DNA of 64,000 bases from UBA2336 sp031395485. GTDB taxonomy: Bacteria > Bacteroidota > Bacteroidia > Cytophagales > Cyclobacteriaceae. Below, piece by piece: positions 1 through 7,486 of the stretch; the first letter of the stretch is position 1, and the number at the start of each line of letters is the position of its first letter. A program made the position numbers and the translations under genes. The stretch covers positions 124,001 through 188,000 of the forward strand of contig JANNUS010000009.1 of NCBI GenBank assembly GCA_031395485.1. The letters are read 5' to 3'. The notes under the pieces are model-generated. The model was given only the letters and a program-made list of their open reading frames with translations, did no database searches and had not been told where the DNA came from.

Positions 1-400
1 TAAGAGAAAGAATAGCATCACCTTCTTCCACGGACGGAAAATCTCCTGGTTGCCCACTAATGTTAATCAGTTTATTACCCATGAGCCCATCGGTACCCAC
101 TGCGGCAACTGAATTCTTCTTTATATACTTCTTCAATTTTTTATCAATGATCATGGTTACACGCACAGAAGTATCACTTTCCAAGGAGATACCTTTTACC
201 GTACCCACATCAATTCCAGAGAACCGAACATTGTTGCCGGGCATCAACCCATTGACATTCGAAAAGCTTGCGCTGATCGTAAAGGTTGAACCGAACATAC
301 TGCGGTTCTTGCCAATCATGTAAAGTGAAAAGACGAGGAATAAGGCCCCGGCCAGTACAAACAATCCCAATTTTGCATTATCTAATTTTTTCGTACTCAT
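1..400 (-). CDS. mlaD: MlaD/MCE-family lipid-transport protein, 3' end beyond the window
   Basis: Reading the minus strand from the ATG at 398-400 gives 133 codons that stay open to the window edge, so the protein's C-terminus is missing. A short cytoplasmic start is followed by one membrane helix at about residues 12-30 and then the beginning of an MCE domain, with the typical stretch around GLMPGNNVRFSGIDVGTVKGI. MCE proteins form periplasmic rings that pass phospholipids between the two membranes. The gene starts 17 bp after the mlaF stop and follows mlaE and mlaF, the usual MCE transporter order. The family is clear; the total length and any extra domains cannot be seen. Confidence 0.88.
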   Translation of the reverse strand, partial: MSTKKLDNAKLGLFVLAGALFLVFSLYMIGKNRSMFGSTFTISASFSNVNGLMPGNNVRFSGIDVGTVKGISLESDTSVRVTMIIDKKLKKYIKKNSVAAVGTDGLMGNKLINISGQPGDFPSVEEGDAILSL

Positions 401-417
401 AATTTTATTTCAAGAAT

Positions 418-1158
418 TTATCTAAAAAATTCATTGACTTTTGGGTCACCTGATTTTTTTAATTCACTAAATTCACCGACCGCATAACACTTGCCTTCAA
501 TTAACATTACTACCCGATTTGAAGTAACGTTTATACAATTAATATCATGCGAAATAATAATTGCCGATGCGTTATACTTGTGCTGCACGTTTACAATCAG
601 GTCACTGATTTCACGAGCTGTTACTGGATCTAATCCGGTTGTTGGTTCATCATACAAAATAATATCAGGTCGTAAGATTAATGTTCGGGCAAGGGCGATG
701 CGTTTTCGCATGCCACCCGAGAGCTCAACCGGCATCATGTCAATGGTATGTGCAAGACCAACGTTTTCCAGTGTTTCAATGATAAGGTTTTCAACATCTT
801 TCGCGTTTTGTTGTGCCTTTAACCAATGTCTTCGCAACGGAAACTCCAGGTTTTCCCGTACGGTCATTGAATCATACAGAGCATTGCTTTGAAAAAGAAA
901 TCCTACTTTAACGCGCATCTTGTCAAGCTCTTCCTGATCAAGTTCGCTTATCGCTTTTCCAAATACTTCTATCGAACCACTATCCTGCGTTATAAGTCCG
1001 ATAATACACTTTATTAACACAGACTTGCCTGATCCTGATTTTCCCAGCACAACCAGATTTTCTCCTCGGTTGAGATTAATAGAAAAATTCCGCAGTACAT
1101 GGTTATCTCCAAAGGACTTATTGATGCTCTCTATTTTAATAACGGACTCAGCTGCCAT
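418..1158 (-). CDS. mlaF: MlaF-type ABC transporter ATP-binding protein
   Basis: This 246-residue cytoplasmic ATPase powers the MCE lipid transporter together with MlaE. Walker A is GKSGSGKS at residues 39-46, the ABC signature LSGGM at 146-150, and Walker B IILYDE at 166-171, followed by the D-loop region TGLDP. An invariant-looking H-loop histidine lies in IIISHD. Its length is normal for the family. It starts 6 bp downstream of mlaE and is followed by mlaD, so the three are probably translated from one mRNA. The gene could in principle serve another MCE system, but the neighbouring permease and substrate-binding genes make the Mla role likely. Confidence 0.92.
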   Translation of the reverse strand: MAAESVIKIESINKSFGDNHVLRNFSINLNRGENLVVLGKSGSGKSVLIKCIIGLITQDSGSIEVFGKAISELDQEELDKMRVKVGFLFQSNALYDSMTVRENLEFPLRRHWLKAQQNAKDVENLIIETLENVGLAHTIDMMPVELSGGMRKRIALARTLILRPDIILYDEPTTGLDPVTAREISDLIVNVQHKYNASAIIISHDINCINVTSNRVVMLIEGKCYAVGEFSELKKSGDPKVNEFFR

Positions 1159-1164
1159 TGTAAA

Positions 1165-1947
1165 TCAGGTTAGTCCTAATAAGTCTGTGATCTGAACAGC
1201 GATCAAATCAATTATAAAAACAAGCAATGATGCTACTACTACAGCCGAGTTAGCGGATCGGCCAACACCTTCCGTTCCTTTTTTTGAATTGTACCCTTTG
1301 TAACAGCCAATCATGCCGATGGCAAATCCAAAGAAAAATGTTTTCGTAATAGATGGTATAATGTCACCATAGCTAAGCGCATCAAATACTTGTGTCCAAT
1401 ACAAATCCCAACTAACAACTCCGCGAATGTTCACACCCAGGTAGCCACCATACAGTGATATTGCATTGGAGAGATTCGCCAATACCGGCAACATAAGGGT
1501 AGTTGCCAGGATGCGTGTGACAACTAAATACTTAAAAGGGTTTGTTCCCGATACTTCCATGGCATCGATCTGCTCTGTTACCCGCATTGATCCGAGTTCG
1601 GCTCCCATACCCGATCCAATTTTTCCCGCGCAGATAAGGCCTGTAATGACGGGCGAAATTTCTCTAATAAGCGAAACAGAAACCATATAGGGGAGCATGG
1701 ACTCTGCGCCAAACTCAACAAGCGTTGGTCGCGATTGGATAGTAAGAACCAGCCCCATAATAAAAGCCGTTATGGCTACGAGGGGTAATGACTTATAACC
1801 AACCCAAAAGCATTGGCGAATAAACTCAGAAAATTCATATCGGGGCTTAAACCCTTCTTTAAAAAATCGGCTTGCAAAACGAGAAATTTCTCCTATTTCT
1901 TCAAGAAAAGCTGTATTAAACCGTGAAAAAAATGTTGCGTGTGGCAT
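1165..1947 (-). CDS. mlaE: MlaE-family ABC transporter permease
   Basis: This 260-residue inner-membrane protein belongs to the MlaE/YrbE permease family, which holds the MCE ring protein and works with MlaF. Several hydrophobic helices run from about residue 50 to the end. The conserved segment with SLIREISPVITGLICAGKIG and the following GSMRVTEQIDAMEVSG is the family hallmark (coupling region contacting the ATPase). It is the first gene of the mlaE-mlaF-mlaD operon. A tandem Crp/Fnr-like palindrome pair lies at 1993-2026, about 46-79 bp upstream of its ATG, so it may belong to the same regulon as the nos operon; that link is inferred. Confidence 0.92.
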   Translation of the reverse strand: MPHATFFSRFNTAFLEEIGEISRFASRFFKEGFKPRYEFSEFIRQCFWVGYKSLPLVAITAFIMGLVLTIQSRPTLVEFGAESMLPYMVSVSLIREISPVITGLICAGKIGSGMGAELGSMRVTEQIDAMEVSGTNPFKYLVVTRILATTLMLPVLANLSNAISLYGGYLGVNIRGVVSWDLYWTQVFDALSYGDIIPSITKTFFFGFAIGMIGCYKGYNSKKGTEGVGRSANSAVVVASLLVFIIDLIAVQITDLLGLT

Positions 1948-1992
1948 ACTTCTTATTCATGTAAAATTGAATAGGATAGTAAGGCCAACTTG

Positions 1993-2026
1993 TGACAAAA
2001 GTCAGGTGCAATTGTGATCCTTATCA
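1993..2026. promoter_or_regulatory. tandem Crp/Fnr-like operator between mlaE and the PerM-family gene
   Basis: Two 12-bp palindromes, TGACAAAAGTCA at 1993-2004 and TGATCCTTATCA at 2015-2026, are separated by 10 bp (22 bp centre to centre). Both match the TGA-N6-TCA core of Crp/Fnr-family sites. The same pair, in the same order, lies upstream of the nos operon (10622-10656) and in degenerate form upstream of the TauE/SafE gene (11571-11604). The order suggests action on the minus strand, toward mlaE, but the perM-like gene is also possible. No perfect TAnnTTTG is seen on either side. Confidence 0.55.
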
Positions 2027-2092
2027 CCTAGGTTATTCAGCTTCTCAACGTAATTACAACTGACTTTAAAAAAACAGATTAACCATTTCACT

Positions 2093-3145
2093 ATGCACCT
2101 TCGATTGCCCGTTGCGCATCCTGATAAATATCTACTAGGCTTACAATACATTGTTTTTGGTTCTGTCATTCTTTACTTCGGCAGCACACTGTTTGTTCCT
2201 TTGAGCTTTGCTGTATTAATAAGTTTTGTGCTCTACCCTGTATGTGCCTGGTTTGAGAAAAAGGGAATTGGTAGGGTTCCGTCCATTTTAATAAGTATGG
2301 TTATACTTCTTATTATAGCTATTTCAGCTCTCGGACTTTTGATTCAACAGTTTGCATCATTTCTAAAAGAGTGGCCGGTGATTAAAGTTAAAGTAGCAGA
2401 ATCGGTGCAACAGCTGAGTCAATTCCTGGTAAACTACTACTCCATCTCAAAGGATAAGCAGCAACATTTTTTAAATCAGCTTTTTGATCAATCGTCTGGT
2501 GACCTAGTTCAAATGCTCCAGCAAACGCTTTCTGCCTCTGCTTTCTGGGTAGTGATGCTTGTGCTTATTCCTGTGTTCGCTGTATTGATCTTATACTATA
2601 GGCATCTGTTGGTAGAAGTAATTTATAGGCTATTTCCAAGTGAACGGAAGGAGAACATTAAGAATATTCTATTTCTCACCATTAACACGTATTACAATTT
2701 TATAAAAGGAATGATTTTGGTTTATGTTATTGTTGGCGCATTGAACAGTATTGGGCTTCTGTTATTAGGTGTTCCGCATGCTGTCTTTTTTGGATTTGTT
2801 GCTGCGATACTCACCTTCATTCCCTACGTGGGCATTATGGTTGGTGCTCTTTTGCCGATGGCCATGGCCTGGATCACGTACAACTCGATATGGTATGCCG
2901 TTGGCGTGGTTGGTGTTTTTGCTTTCATTCAGTATCTGGAGGCCAATGTGATTTTTCCGCTTGCTGTTAGCAATCGGTTAAACATTAACGCACTGGCCAC
3001 ACTGGTTGCCATTCTTGTGGGTGGAATTCTGTGGGGATTTGCCGGGATGATATTGTTTGTACCCTTTCTTGCCATCATTAAACTGGTAGCCGATCATCAT
3101 CCAAAAATGAAAACGTGGTCGATACTTTTAGGCAAAAACACCTAA
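2093..3145 (+). CDS. AI-2E/PerM-family membrane permease
   Basis: This 350-residue polytopic inner-membrane protein has the AI-2E transporter (PerM/YdiK) family layout: two N-terminal helices at about residues 15-50, a third near 62-90, a soluble amphipathic stretch to about 150, then a cluster of C-terminal helices. The C-terminal conserved region includes TFIPYVGIMVGALLPM and QYLEANVIFPLAV. Members export small molecules or drive Na+/H+ exchange, and the substrate cannot be read from sequence. It is monocistronic, convergent with the nos operon end 15 bp away and divergent from mlaE. The ATG at 2093 is the first in frame and gives a normal family length. Confidence 0.85.
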   Translation: MHLRLPVAHPDKYLLGLQYIVFGSVILYFGSTLFVPLSFAVLISFVLYPVCAWFEKKGIGRVPSILISMVILLIIAISALGLLIQQFASFLKEWPVIKVKVAESVQQLSQFLVNYYSISKDKQQHFLNQLFDQSSGDLVQMLQQTLSASAFWVVMLVLIPVFAVLILYYRHLLVEVIYRLFPSERKENIKNILFLTINTYYNFIKGMILVYVIVGALNSIGLLLLGVPHAVFFGFVAAILTFIPYVGIMVGALLPMAMAWITYNSIWYAVGVVGVFAFIQYLEANVIFPLAVSNRLNINALATLVAILVGGILWGFAGMILFVPFLAIIKLVADHHPKMKTWSILLGKNT

Positions 3146-3160
3146 TGAAAAGGATTCGCA

Positions 3161-3595
3161 TTAATAAAAATAAAAACGGAAGCTCAATCCTGTAACTACA
3201 AAAAATACAGCTAGTAAAGTAACGAGCACAATATGAAAGGCCAGTGCCGGGAGTTTTTCACTTGTTAATTTGGGAAGGATAAAAAACCGTACGTGAATCG
3301 CCAACACTATTGTACTTGCCAGCAACCCGAGCTTAGTCCATAAATACACATGATGCGATGTTCCTAAACTCCACCACTCCGTGAACGGAACGTAAATCAG
3401 CGCCATCCAAACCCCTGTGATAACTTGAAGCAGCAATGCCGGTATTCCAATCCGTTCGAAATGCTTTTCAAAGTCAAGTATACTAGCAGGATTTTTTTTC
3501 GACAAGGCTTGTGGTAAAAATCCAATAGCTAAAATCAAGTGGCCGCCTACCCAAATGGTAGCACCCAATACATGAAGAAGAATAAGCCACTTCAT
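3161..3595 (-). CDS. CopD-like four-helix membrane protein at the end of the nos operon
   Basis: A 144-residue membrane protein with about four hydrophobic helices (residues 1-28, 50-70, 82-105 and 118-142). The first helix carries LLHVLGATIWVGGHL, with two histidines in the arrangement typical of the CopD/YcnJ-type copper-resistance family. It begins 8 bp after the nosY stop and is the last gene of the nos operon, so a role in copper supply for NosZ is a reasonable inference. It has only the four-helix core, not the longer CopD form. Its exact function is unproven, and a heme-binding cytochrome-like role cannot be excluded. Confidence 0.72.
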   Translation of the reverse strand: MKWLILLHVLGATIWVGGHLILAIGFLPQALSKKNPASILDFEKHFERIGIPALLLQVITGVWMALIYVPFTEWWSLGTSHHVYLWTKLGLLASTIVLAIHVRFFILPKLTSEKLPALAFHIVLVTLLAVFFVVTGLSFRFYFY

Positions 3596-3603
3596 AAAAA
3601 CTC

Positions 3604-4371
3604 TTAAAGATCCTTGCGCTTAAAAATCCGGAGGGCAATTCCGATCGGCATAACGATCCAAATACTAAGCAGAGCAGTGGAGAAGATCAACCCTATATTA
3701 CTTCCGAAAAATTCTTTATAAAATGCTCCTGTATAGCCCATCAGGGCTGAGATATCCAATTTCAATAAAATTAGTATGCGGGCGAGGTCTATTGGATTTA
3801 ATGATACCAGCGCCAGTGTTACCTTTTCTAACGGATAGTCGCTGAAAGAAAAGATAATCCACAATACTATGCCGTCATAAATTAGTGAGAAGTAAAACCA
3901 AAAAAGCAACGCCACCCCAATGGCTTTGGCTTTGTCGCGTGTGAGAACAGCGGAAAGAAAAGCCAGCGAAACAAAGACGAGTGTGAGCATGATTCCGGAA
4001 TACAATAATGTAAAGCCTTGAACTCCGGCACCATATACAACCATGGGTATGCCTATACCCGCAGTGAAGGCAAAACACAATGACATTGCCACCGCAAAAT
4101 ATTCACCCAAGAAAATAATTTGTCGGTTCACCGGTTGTGCAAGCATTAACTCGATGAATTCGTATGAATTATAAAAATGAATGGTCGTAAACACCACGCT
4201 TACTAATGGCACCACCATCAACGCAATATTCATTAAGCTCAACAAAACTTTTGAGCTGTCGGAATCTAATTGAAAAAGGGCTATTGTACTTAGCAGTAAG
4301 AACAATGTGTACACCAAAATAAAACGTGTACGAAGAATGTCATAAAAAACATATTTGATTACGCGTGTCAT
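3604..4371 (-). CDS. nosY: NosY-like ABC transporter permease
   Basis: This 255-residue integral membrane protein has about six hydrophobic segments and belongs to the ABC-2 permease type, as NosY does. With the NosF ATPase and periplasmic NosD it forms the NosDFY complex, which supports assembly of the copper-sulfur centre CuZ of nitrous oxide reductase. The family link rests on membrane topology, size, and position 10 bp after nosF. The segment around YNSYEFIELMLAQPVNRQIIFLGEYFAV resembles the coupling-helix part of ABC-2 permeases. The C-terminus ends with a basic tail. No unusual feature is seen. Confidence 0.85.
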   Translation of the reverse strand: MTRVIKYVFYDILRTRFILVYTLFLLLSTIALFQLDSDSSKVLLSLMNIALMVVPLVSVVFTTIHFYNSYEFIELMLAQPVNRQIIFLGEYFAVAMSLCFAFTAGIGIPMVVYGAGVQGFTLLYSGIMLTLVFVSLAFLSAVLTRDKAKAIGVALLFWFYFSLIYDGIVLWIIFSFSDYPLEKVTLALVSLNPIDLARILILLKLDISALMGYTGAFYKEFFGSNIGLIFSTALLSIWIVMPIGIALRIFKRKDL

Positions 4372-4381
4372 GCAATGCAGT

Positions 4382-5113
4382 TTAATGTGTCACTTCTCTT
4401 TCCTTTTTTTCTAAACCTCCAATCATTTGAGCAATGGCCTTACCCAGTCGATCCTCTCCTGTAACATCCTTCAATTCGTTTACAGAGTTGCTGTAGCGAA
4501 CCCTTCCTTCTTCCAGATAAACTACTTCAGTTGCAAGGTCATCGAGATCACTCATAATGTGTGATGTGATGATGATTAATTTCCCCGCTTCTTTTTCCTG
4601 CTGTATTTTCTCTTTTAGAAACTCTGTTGAAACAGGATCAAGACCAGCCGTTGGTTCGTCTAAAATAAGAACGGGCGGATTAAACAGAAAAGCCAGTGCT
4701 GCACTTACTTTTTGCCTGGTGCCTCCAGATAATGTATGCATACGTTTATCCAGCATCGTATCCAACCGAAATGCTTTTACCAATTCTTCGTCCAGATCGA
4801 TCGGATTTTTGCGTATGTTTTTGATCATATCAAACAACTGACCAATGCGCATGTTATCGGGATAGCGGCCAATCTGTGGCATATAGCCTATCTTTTCGCG
4901 ATAGTGCCAATCGTTCCGAATGTTTTCTCCGTCAACCAGAATTTCACCGGAGGTGGGAATGACCATGCCCAACACGCCTTTGATTAATGTAGTCTTGCCT
5001 GATCCATTCGGGCCAATCAACGCGTAGGAATTCCCATTGACAAGCTCCAACGTTATTTGGTCAAGAGCCTGAACCTTCCCAAATTTTTTACTTACCTCTT
5101 TGAACGAAATCAT
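4382..5113 (-). CDS. nosF: NosF-like ABC transporter ATP-binding protein
   Basis: This 243-residue cytoplasmic ATPase has Walker A GPNGSGKTT at residues 34-42, signature LSGGT at 128-132, and Walker B VLILDE at 148-153, then PTAGLDP and an H-loop in IITSHI. It should energise NosY and NosD in CuZ maturation of NosZ. Its ATG lies inside the 3' end of nosD, with a 26-bp overlap in a different frame, which suggests translational coupling. The nosY gene follows after 10 bp. The generic ABC sequence alone would not prove NosF; the position between nosD and nosY does. Confidence 0.92.
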   Translation of the reverse strand: MISFKEVSKKFGKVQALDQITLELVNGNSYALIGPNGSGKTTLIKGVLGMVIPTSGEILVDGENIRNDWHYREKIGYMPQIGRYPDNMRIGQLFDMIKNIRKNPIDLDEELVKAFRLDTMLDKRMHTLSGGTRQKVSAALAFLFNPPVLILDEPTAGLDPVSTEFLKEKIQQEKEAGKLIIITSHIMSDLDDLATEVVYLEEGRVRYSNSVNELKDVTGEDRLGKAIAQMIGGLEKKEREVTH

Positions 5114-6341
5114 AGGGTTTCATCGATGGTGAATTATCTTTTAAGTTTTCTGGTGTTACAGCGGGAATGGCTTTTTCGGCACGATCCATTAGGAACACAA
5201 AGAAGCTTCTCCATAATAATACGGAAGTTGGAATTCTTTCCATCACTATTGAAAATAAGCTCACCGGCCGAAATGGAATGTCTCCCACTCCATTCTTATT
5301 GAGATCATATCCTTCGTAGTGATCCCAATAGTTTGAATCTATGGTATTTAAAACCAGCGATCCATTTGTTGTCATGTCAAATGTATTTCCATGGAAGTTA
5401 TTCCGCGTAAACACGTTATCATCGCAGCTCGCTTGCAGTCGAATGGCAAAGCCATTCTCCGTAAATTCATTTTCACTGAAATGAATGCGACTTGATCCCT
5501 CCATCACAACAGCAACAGAATTTTCAATGAACTTGTTATTCTCAACTCTACTATCGCTGATGTCTTTAAGCAACAACCCATACGATGAAGCGCCCCAATT
5601 ATGTTGAAACGTATTACCAATCATCGTTACGCCTTTGGTATACATGACTGCCACTCCAGCTCCATTATTAATAAAAGTGTTGTTGCGGTATTCGTCCTGA
5701 TGGGAAAACATAAAATGTAATCCATACCGCATGTTCCCTTCACTGTAGTTATTTGTAACAACAGAGTTGGTGACAAATTCAAAATAGATTCCATCACGAA
5801 ACCCTTGCACCCGATTGTTATCGATGGTAATATGTTCACATTTCCAAAGATGAATACCGTTTCCAATCTGGTGTTCAGCTTCTGCATCCGAGGTGAGTTG
5901 GTTATTTTCTATCCAAATGTTAGCGGAGTTGGCCAGGTAAATTCCAAAAAAAGTATTTTCAAATCGGTTGTTAAGAATTTTCAGGTACTTTGAGTCGAGG
6001 ATTTTTATGGCGGCCAGGTCATTGATACTGGCGATACCCGTATCCTTAAACTTAAACCCTGAGATTACTGCATTGGTTGTATGTATGGTGATAATCTCAA
6101 CTTTATTCTCGCCATCCAACAACGGAAAATTTTCACCCAACAACACAATAGATTTTTCGATGATGATGTTTCCTTCACGATAGATTCCAGGCTTGACAAG
6201 AATCGTGTCACCCGGTTGGGCTAATGCAATCGCCTGTTTAATGCTTTGTATTACACCCGTCTTGCTGACGATGATCGTCTTGGCACTCAGTGTATATGAG
6301 GCGAGTACCATGGTGAATACTATATAACTAAGTCCTTTCAT
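5088..6341 (-). CDS. nosD: NosD, periplasmic beta-helix accessory protein for N2O reductase
   Basis: About 417 residues from the ATG at 6341, which begins a clean Sec signal peptide (MKGLSYIVFTMVLASYTLSA). An upstream in-frame start at 6362 would put seven polar residues before it and is less likely. The mature protein shows many right-handed beta-helix repeats rich in N and I, such as repeated GNxF, NNxF and ENN turns between residues 90 and 330, typical of NosD and the CASH domain. NosD works with NosF and NosY in the periplasm to deliver sulfur for the CuZ site. Its 3' end overlaps nosF by 26 bp, and nosL lies 51 bp upstream. Confidence 0.93.
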   Translation of the reverse strand: MKGLSYIVFTMVLASYTLSAKTIIVSKTGVIQSIKQAIALAQPGDTILVKPGIYREGNIIIEKSIVLLGENFPLLDGENKVEIITIHTTNAVISGFKFKDTGIASINDLAAIKILDSKYLKILNNRFENTFFGIYLANSANIWIENNQLTSDAEAEHQIGNGIHLWKCEHITIDNNRVQGFRDGIYFEFVTNSVVTNNYSEGNMRYGLHFMFSHQDEYRNNTFINNGAGVAVMYTKGVTMIGNTFQHNWGASSYGLLLKDISDSRVENNKFIENSVAVVMEGSSRIHFSENEFTENGFAIRLQASCDDNVFTRNNFHGNTFDMTTNGSLVLNTIDSNYWDHYEGYDLNKNGVGDIPFRPVSLFSIVMERIPTSVLLWRSFFVFLMDRAEKAIPAVTPENLKDNSPSMKPYDFVQRGK

Positions 6342-6392
6342 TTTGCGTGGCGACAAAACCAAGGTCTACTGACGAAGGTCGTACTAAATTTT

Positions 6393-6824
6393 TTATTTAA
6401 ACTGAGTCATCAATTCACCCCAACCTAGGTAAATCGCTTTTAATTTTGCTTTATTTTTCAACATCGACTGTTCACTTTCAAAGGCTGCTACCTGGCTTGC
6501 CATCGGGCTACGAATTTGATCGGATTTTAAAAAGAACGCCTCCTCTGCATTCAGCAATTTTTCAGGTTGTGAAAATGCAATCACAAGTTTATGCGTGATT
6601 GTTTCATTTCCGAGATAATCGGAATTGATAAAATTTATCATACAATTAACATCATCGAATTTATACACTTTGCCTTTTGCGGTAACGATCTCTGCACCAA
6701 ATTTTTTATCCATCAACGTCATTTTACACGTATAGCAGGCATCTTTTCCGTACCGTATTGGTTCCGGCTCGCTACTGCAAGACAGAAATAAAATGGTTAC
6801 CAGAATAGCTGAAATCACTTTCAT
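6393..6824 (-). CDS. nosL: NosL copper-chaperone lipoprotein
   Basis: This 143-residue lipoprotein has a signal peptide ending at Cys16 (FLSC). NosL binds Cu(I) and hands it to apo-NosZ. The family hallmark follows the signal: CYTCKMTLMDKKFGAEI near residues 31-47, with the CxxCxM metal-binding segment and the MD-x-FGAE block, then KFDDVNCM. Its ATG overlaps the stop of the upstream four-TM gene by 4 bp (ATGA). The size is slightly short of classical NosL but complete. Position between nosZ and nosDFY strongly supports the assignment. Confidence 0.93.
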   Translation of the reverse strand: MKVISAILVTILFLSCSSEPEPIRYGKDACYTCKMTLMDKKFGAEIVTAKGKVYKFDDVNCMINFINSDYLGNETITHKLVIAFSQPEKLLNAEEAFFLKSDQIRSPMASQVAAFESEQSMLKNKAKLKAIYLGWGELMTQFK

Positions 6825-7411
6825 ATACTAAATTTTTTCCTAGACACATAAACTTCATAGCATAATACGCCAATGACTAATAATCCCGATGTTAGAAAAA
6901 TCCAGCCTCCAATATCCGGTCCTGAAAATGCTGTAAAGTTTAGCAATTGTTTAGTGCCAATAAGCGGAGGTTGATATGACATACCGGGTACAACAATGGG
7001 AGCCGTAGGATCCAGGTTGTGGCCGTAATCGTAACCCCACAAGTAAAAATCAACGAGCGCACCAACACCAGCACTCATCAAGAAGATAAGATAAATCCAA
7101 AGAAACGAGCGACTATTAATCAATGCAGTTAGCAATCCGAATCCGATAATAAAACCAACGATATAAATCATGTATTTAAACTCGGGGAACATGCTGACCT
7201 CAATATGCTTCATGCCAATGTAATGGTTCAGCGCACTAATAATTTTCACATCACCAGATATTGTGTTAATCCAAATTTTCATATCCAACCCTTCTGGATA
7301 TTGTGGTGCCCACATCAGAATTTGCCAGAGCGGTACAAAGTAAGCCGTGATCATAAGCAATGCAGAGATTGCAACGATCAATCGTGCTATGGGCTTAAGA
7401 GTGTTTTTCAT
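6821..7411 (-). CDS. four-TM membrane protein of unknown function in the nos operon (NosB-like position)
   Basis: This 196-residue protein has four hydrophobic helices at about residues 9-30, 80-101, 104-126 and 165-186. The loop after helix 1 is marked by VPLWQILMWAPQYPEGLDM and a conserved-looking NHYIGMKHIEVSMFPE, which contains two histidines and could bind metal or heme; that is inference. It sits directly downstream of nosZ and overlaps nosL by 4 bp. In clade II nos clusters a membrane protein called NosB often follows nosZ, and this gene occupies that place, but I cannot confirm homology by eye, so no symbol is given. A GC-rich hairpin separates it from nosZ. Confidence 0.8.
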   Translation of the reverse strand: MKNTLKPIARLIVAISALLMITAYFVPLWQILMWAPQYPEGLDMKIWINTISGDVKIISALNHYIGMKHIEVSMFPEFKYMIYIVGFIIGFGLLTALINSRSFLWIYLIFLMSAGVGALVDFYLWGYDYGHNLDPTAPIVVPGMSYQPPLIGTKQLLNFTAFSGPDIGGWIFLTSGLLVIGVLCYEVYVSRKKFSI

Positions 7412-7427
7412 TTCTAAGTTTTAAGAA

Positions 7428-7458
7428 GGCCCGCCCCGACAATATTCGAGGGCGGACC
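7428..7458 (-). terminator. GC-rich hairpin directly downstream of nosZ (attenuator or mRNA stabiliser)
   Basis: Arms at 7428-7436 and 7450-7458 pair over nine positions (GGTCCGCCC with GGGCGGGCC on the minus strand, one G-U pair) around a 13-nt loop. It starts 28 bp after the nosZ stop. On the transcribed strand it is followed by TTCTT and not by a long U-run, so termination would be partial at most. It could lower expression of nosL, nosD, nosF and nosY relative to nosZ, or protect the 3' end of the nosZ message. Confidence 0.5.
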
Positions 7459-7486
7459 TATTTCAACCTGTAAACTATTATTTCGA

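Noticed and set aside
490..892. Plus-strand open frame of 133 codons opposite mlaF
   Set aside because: It is a shadow of the ABC ATPase gene, which has all its motifs in the other strand; the same applies to many other antisense frames in the window.
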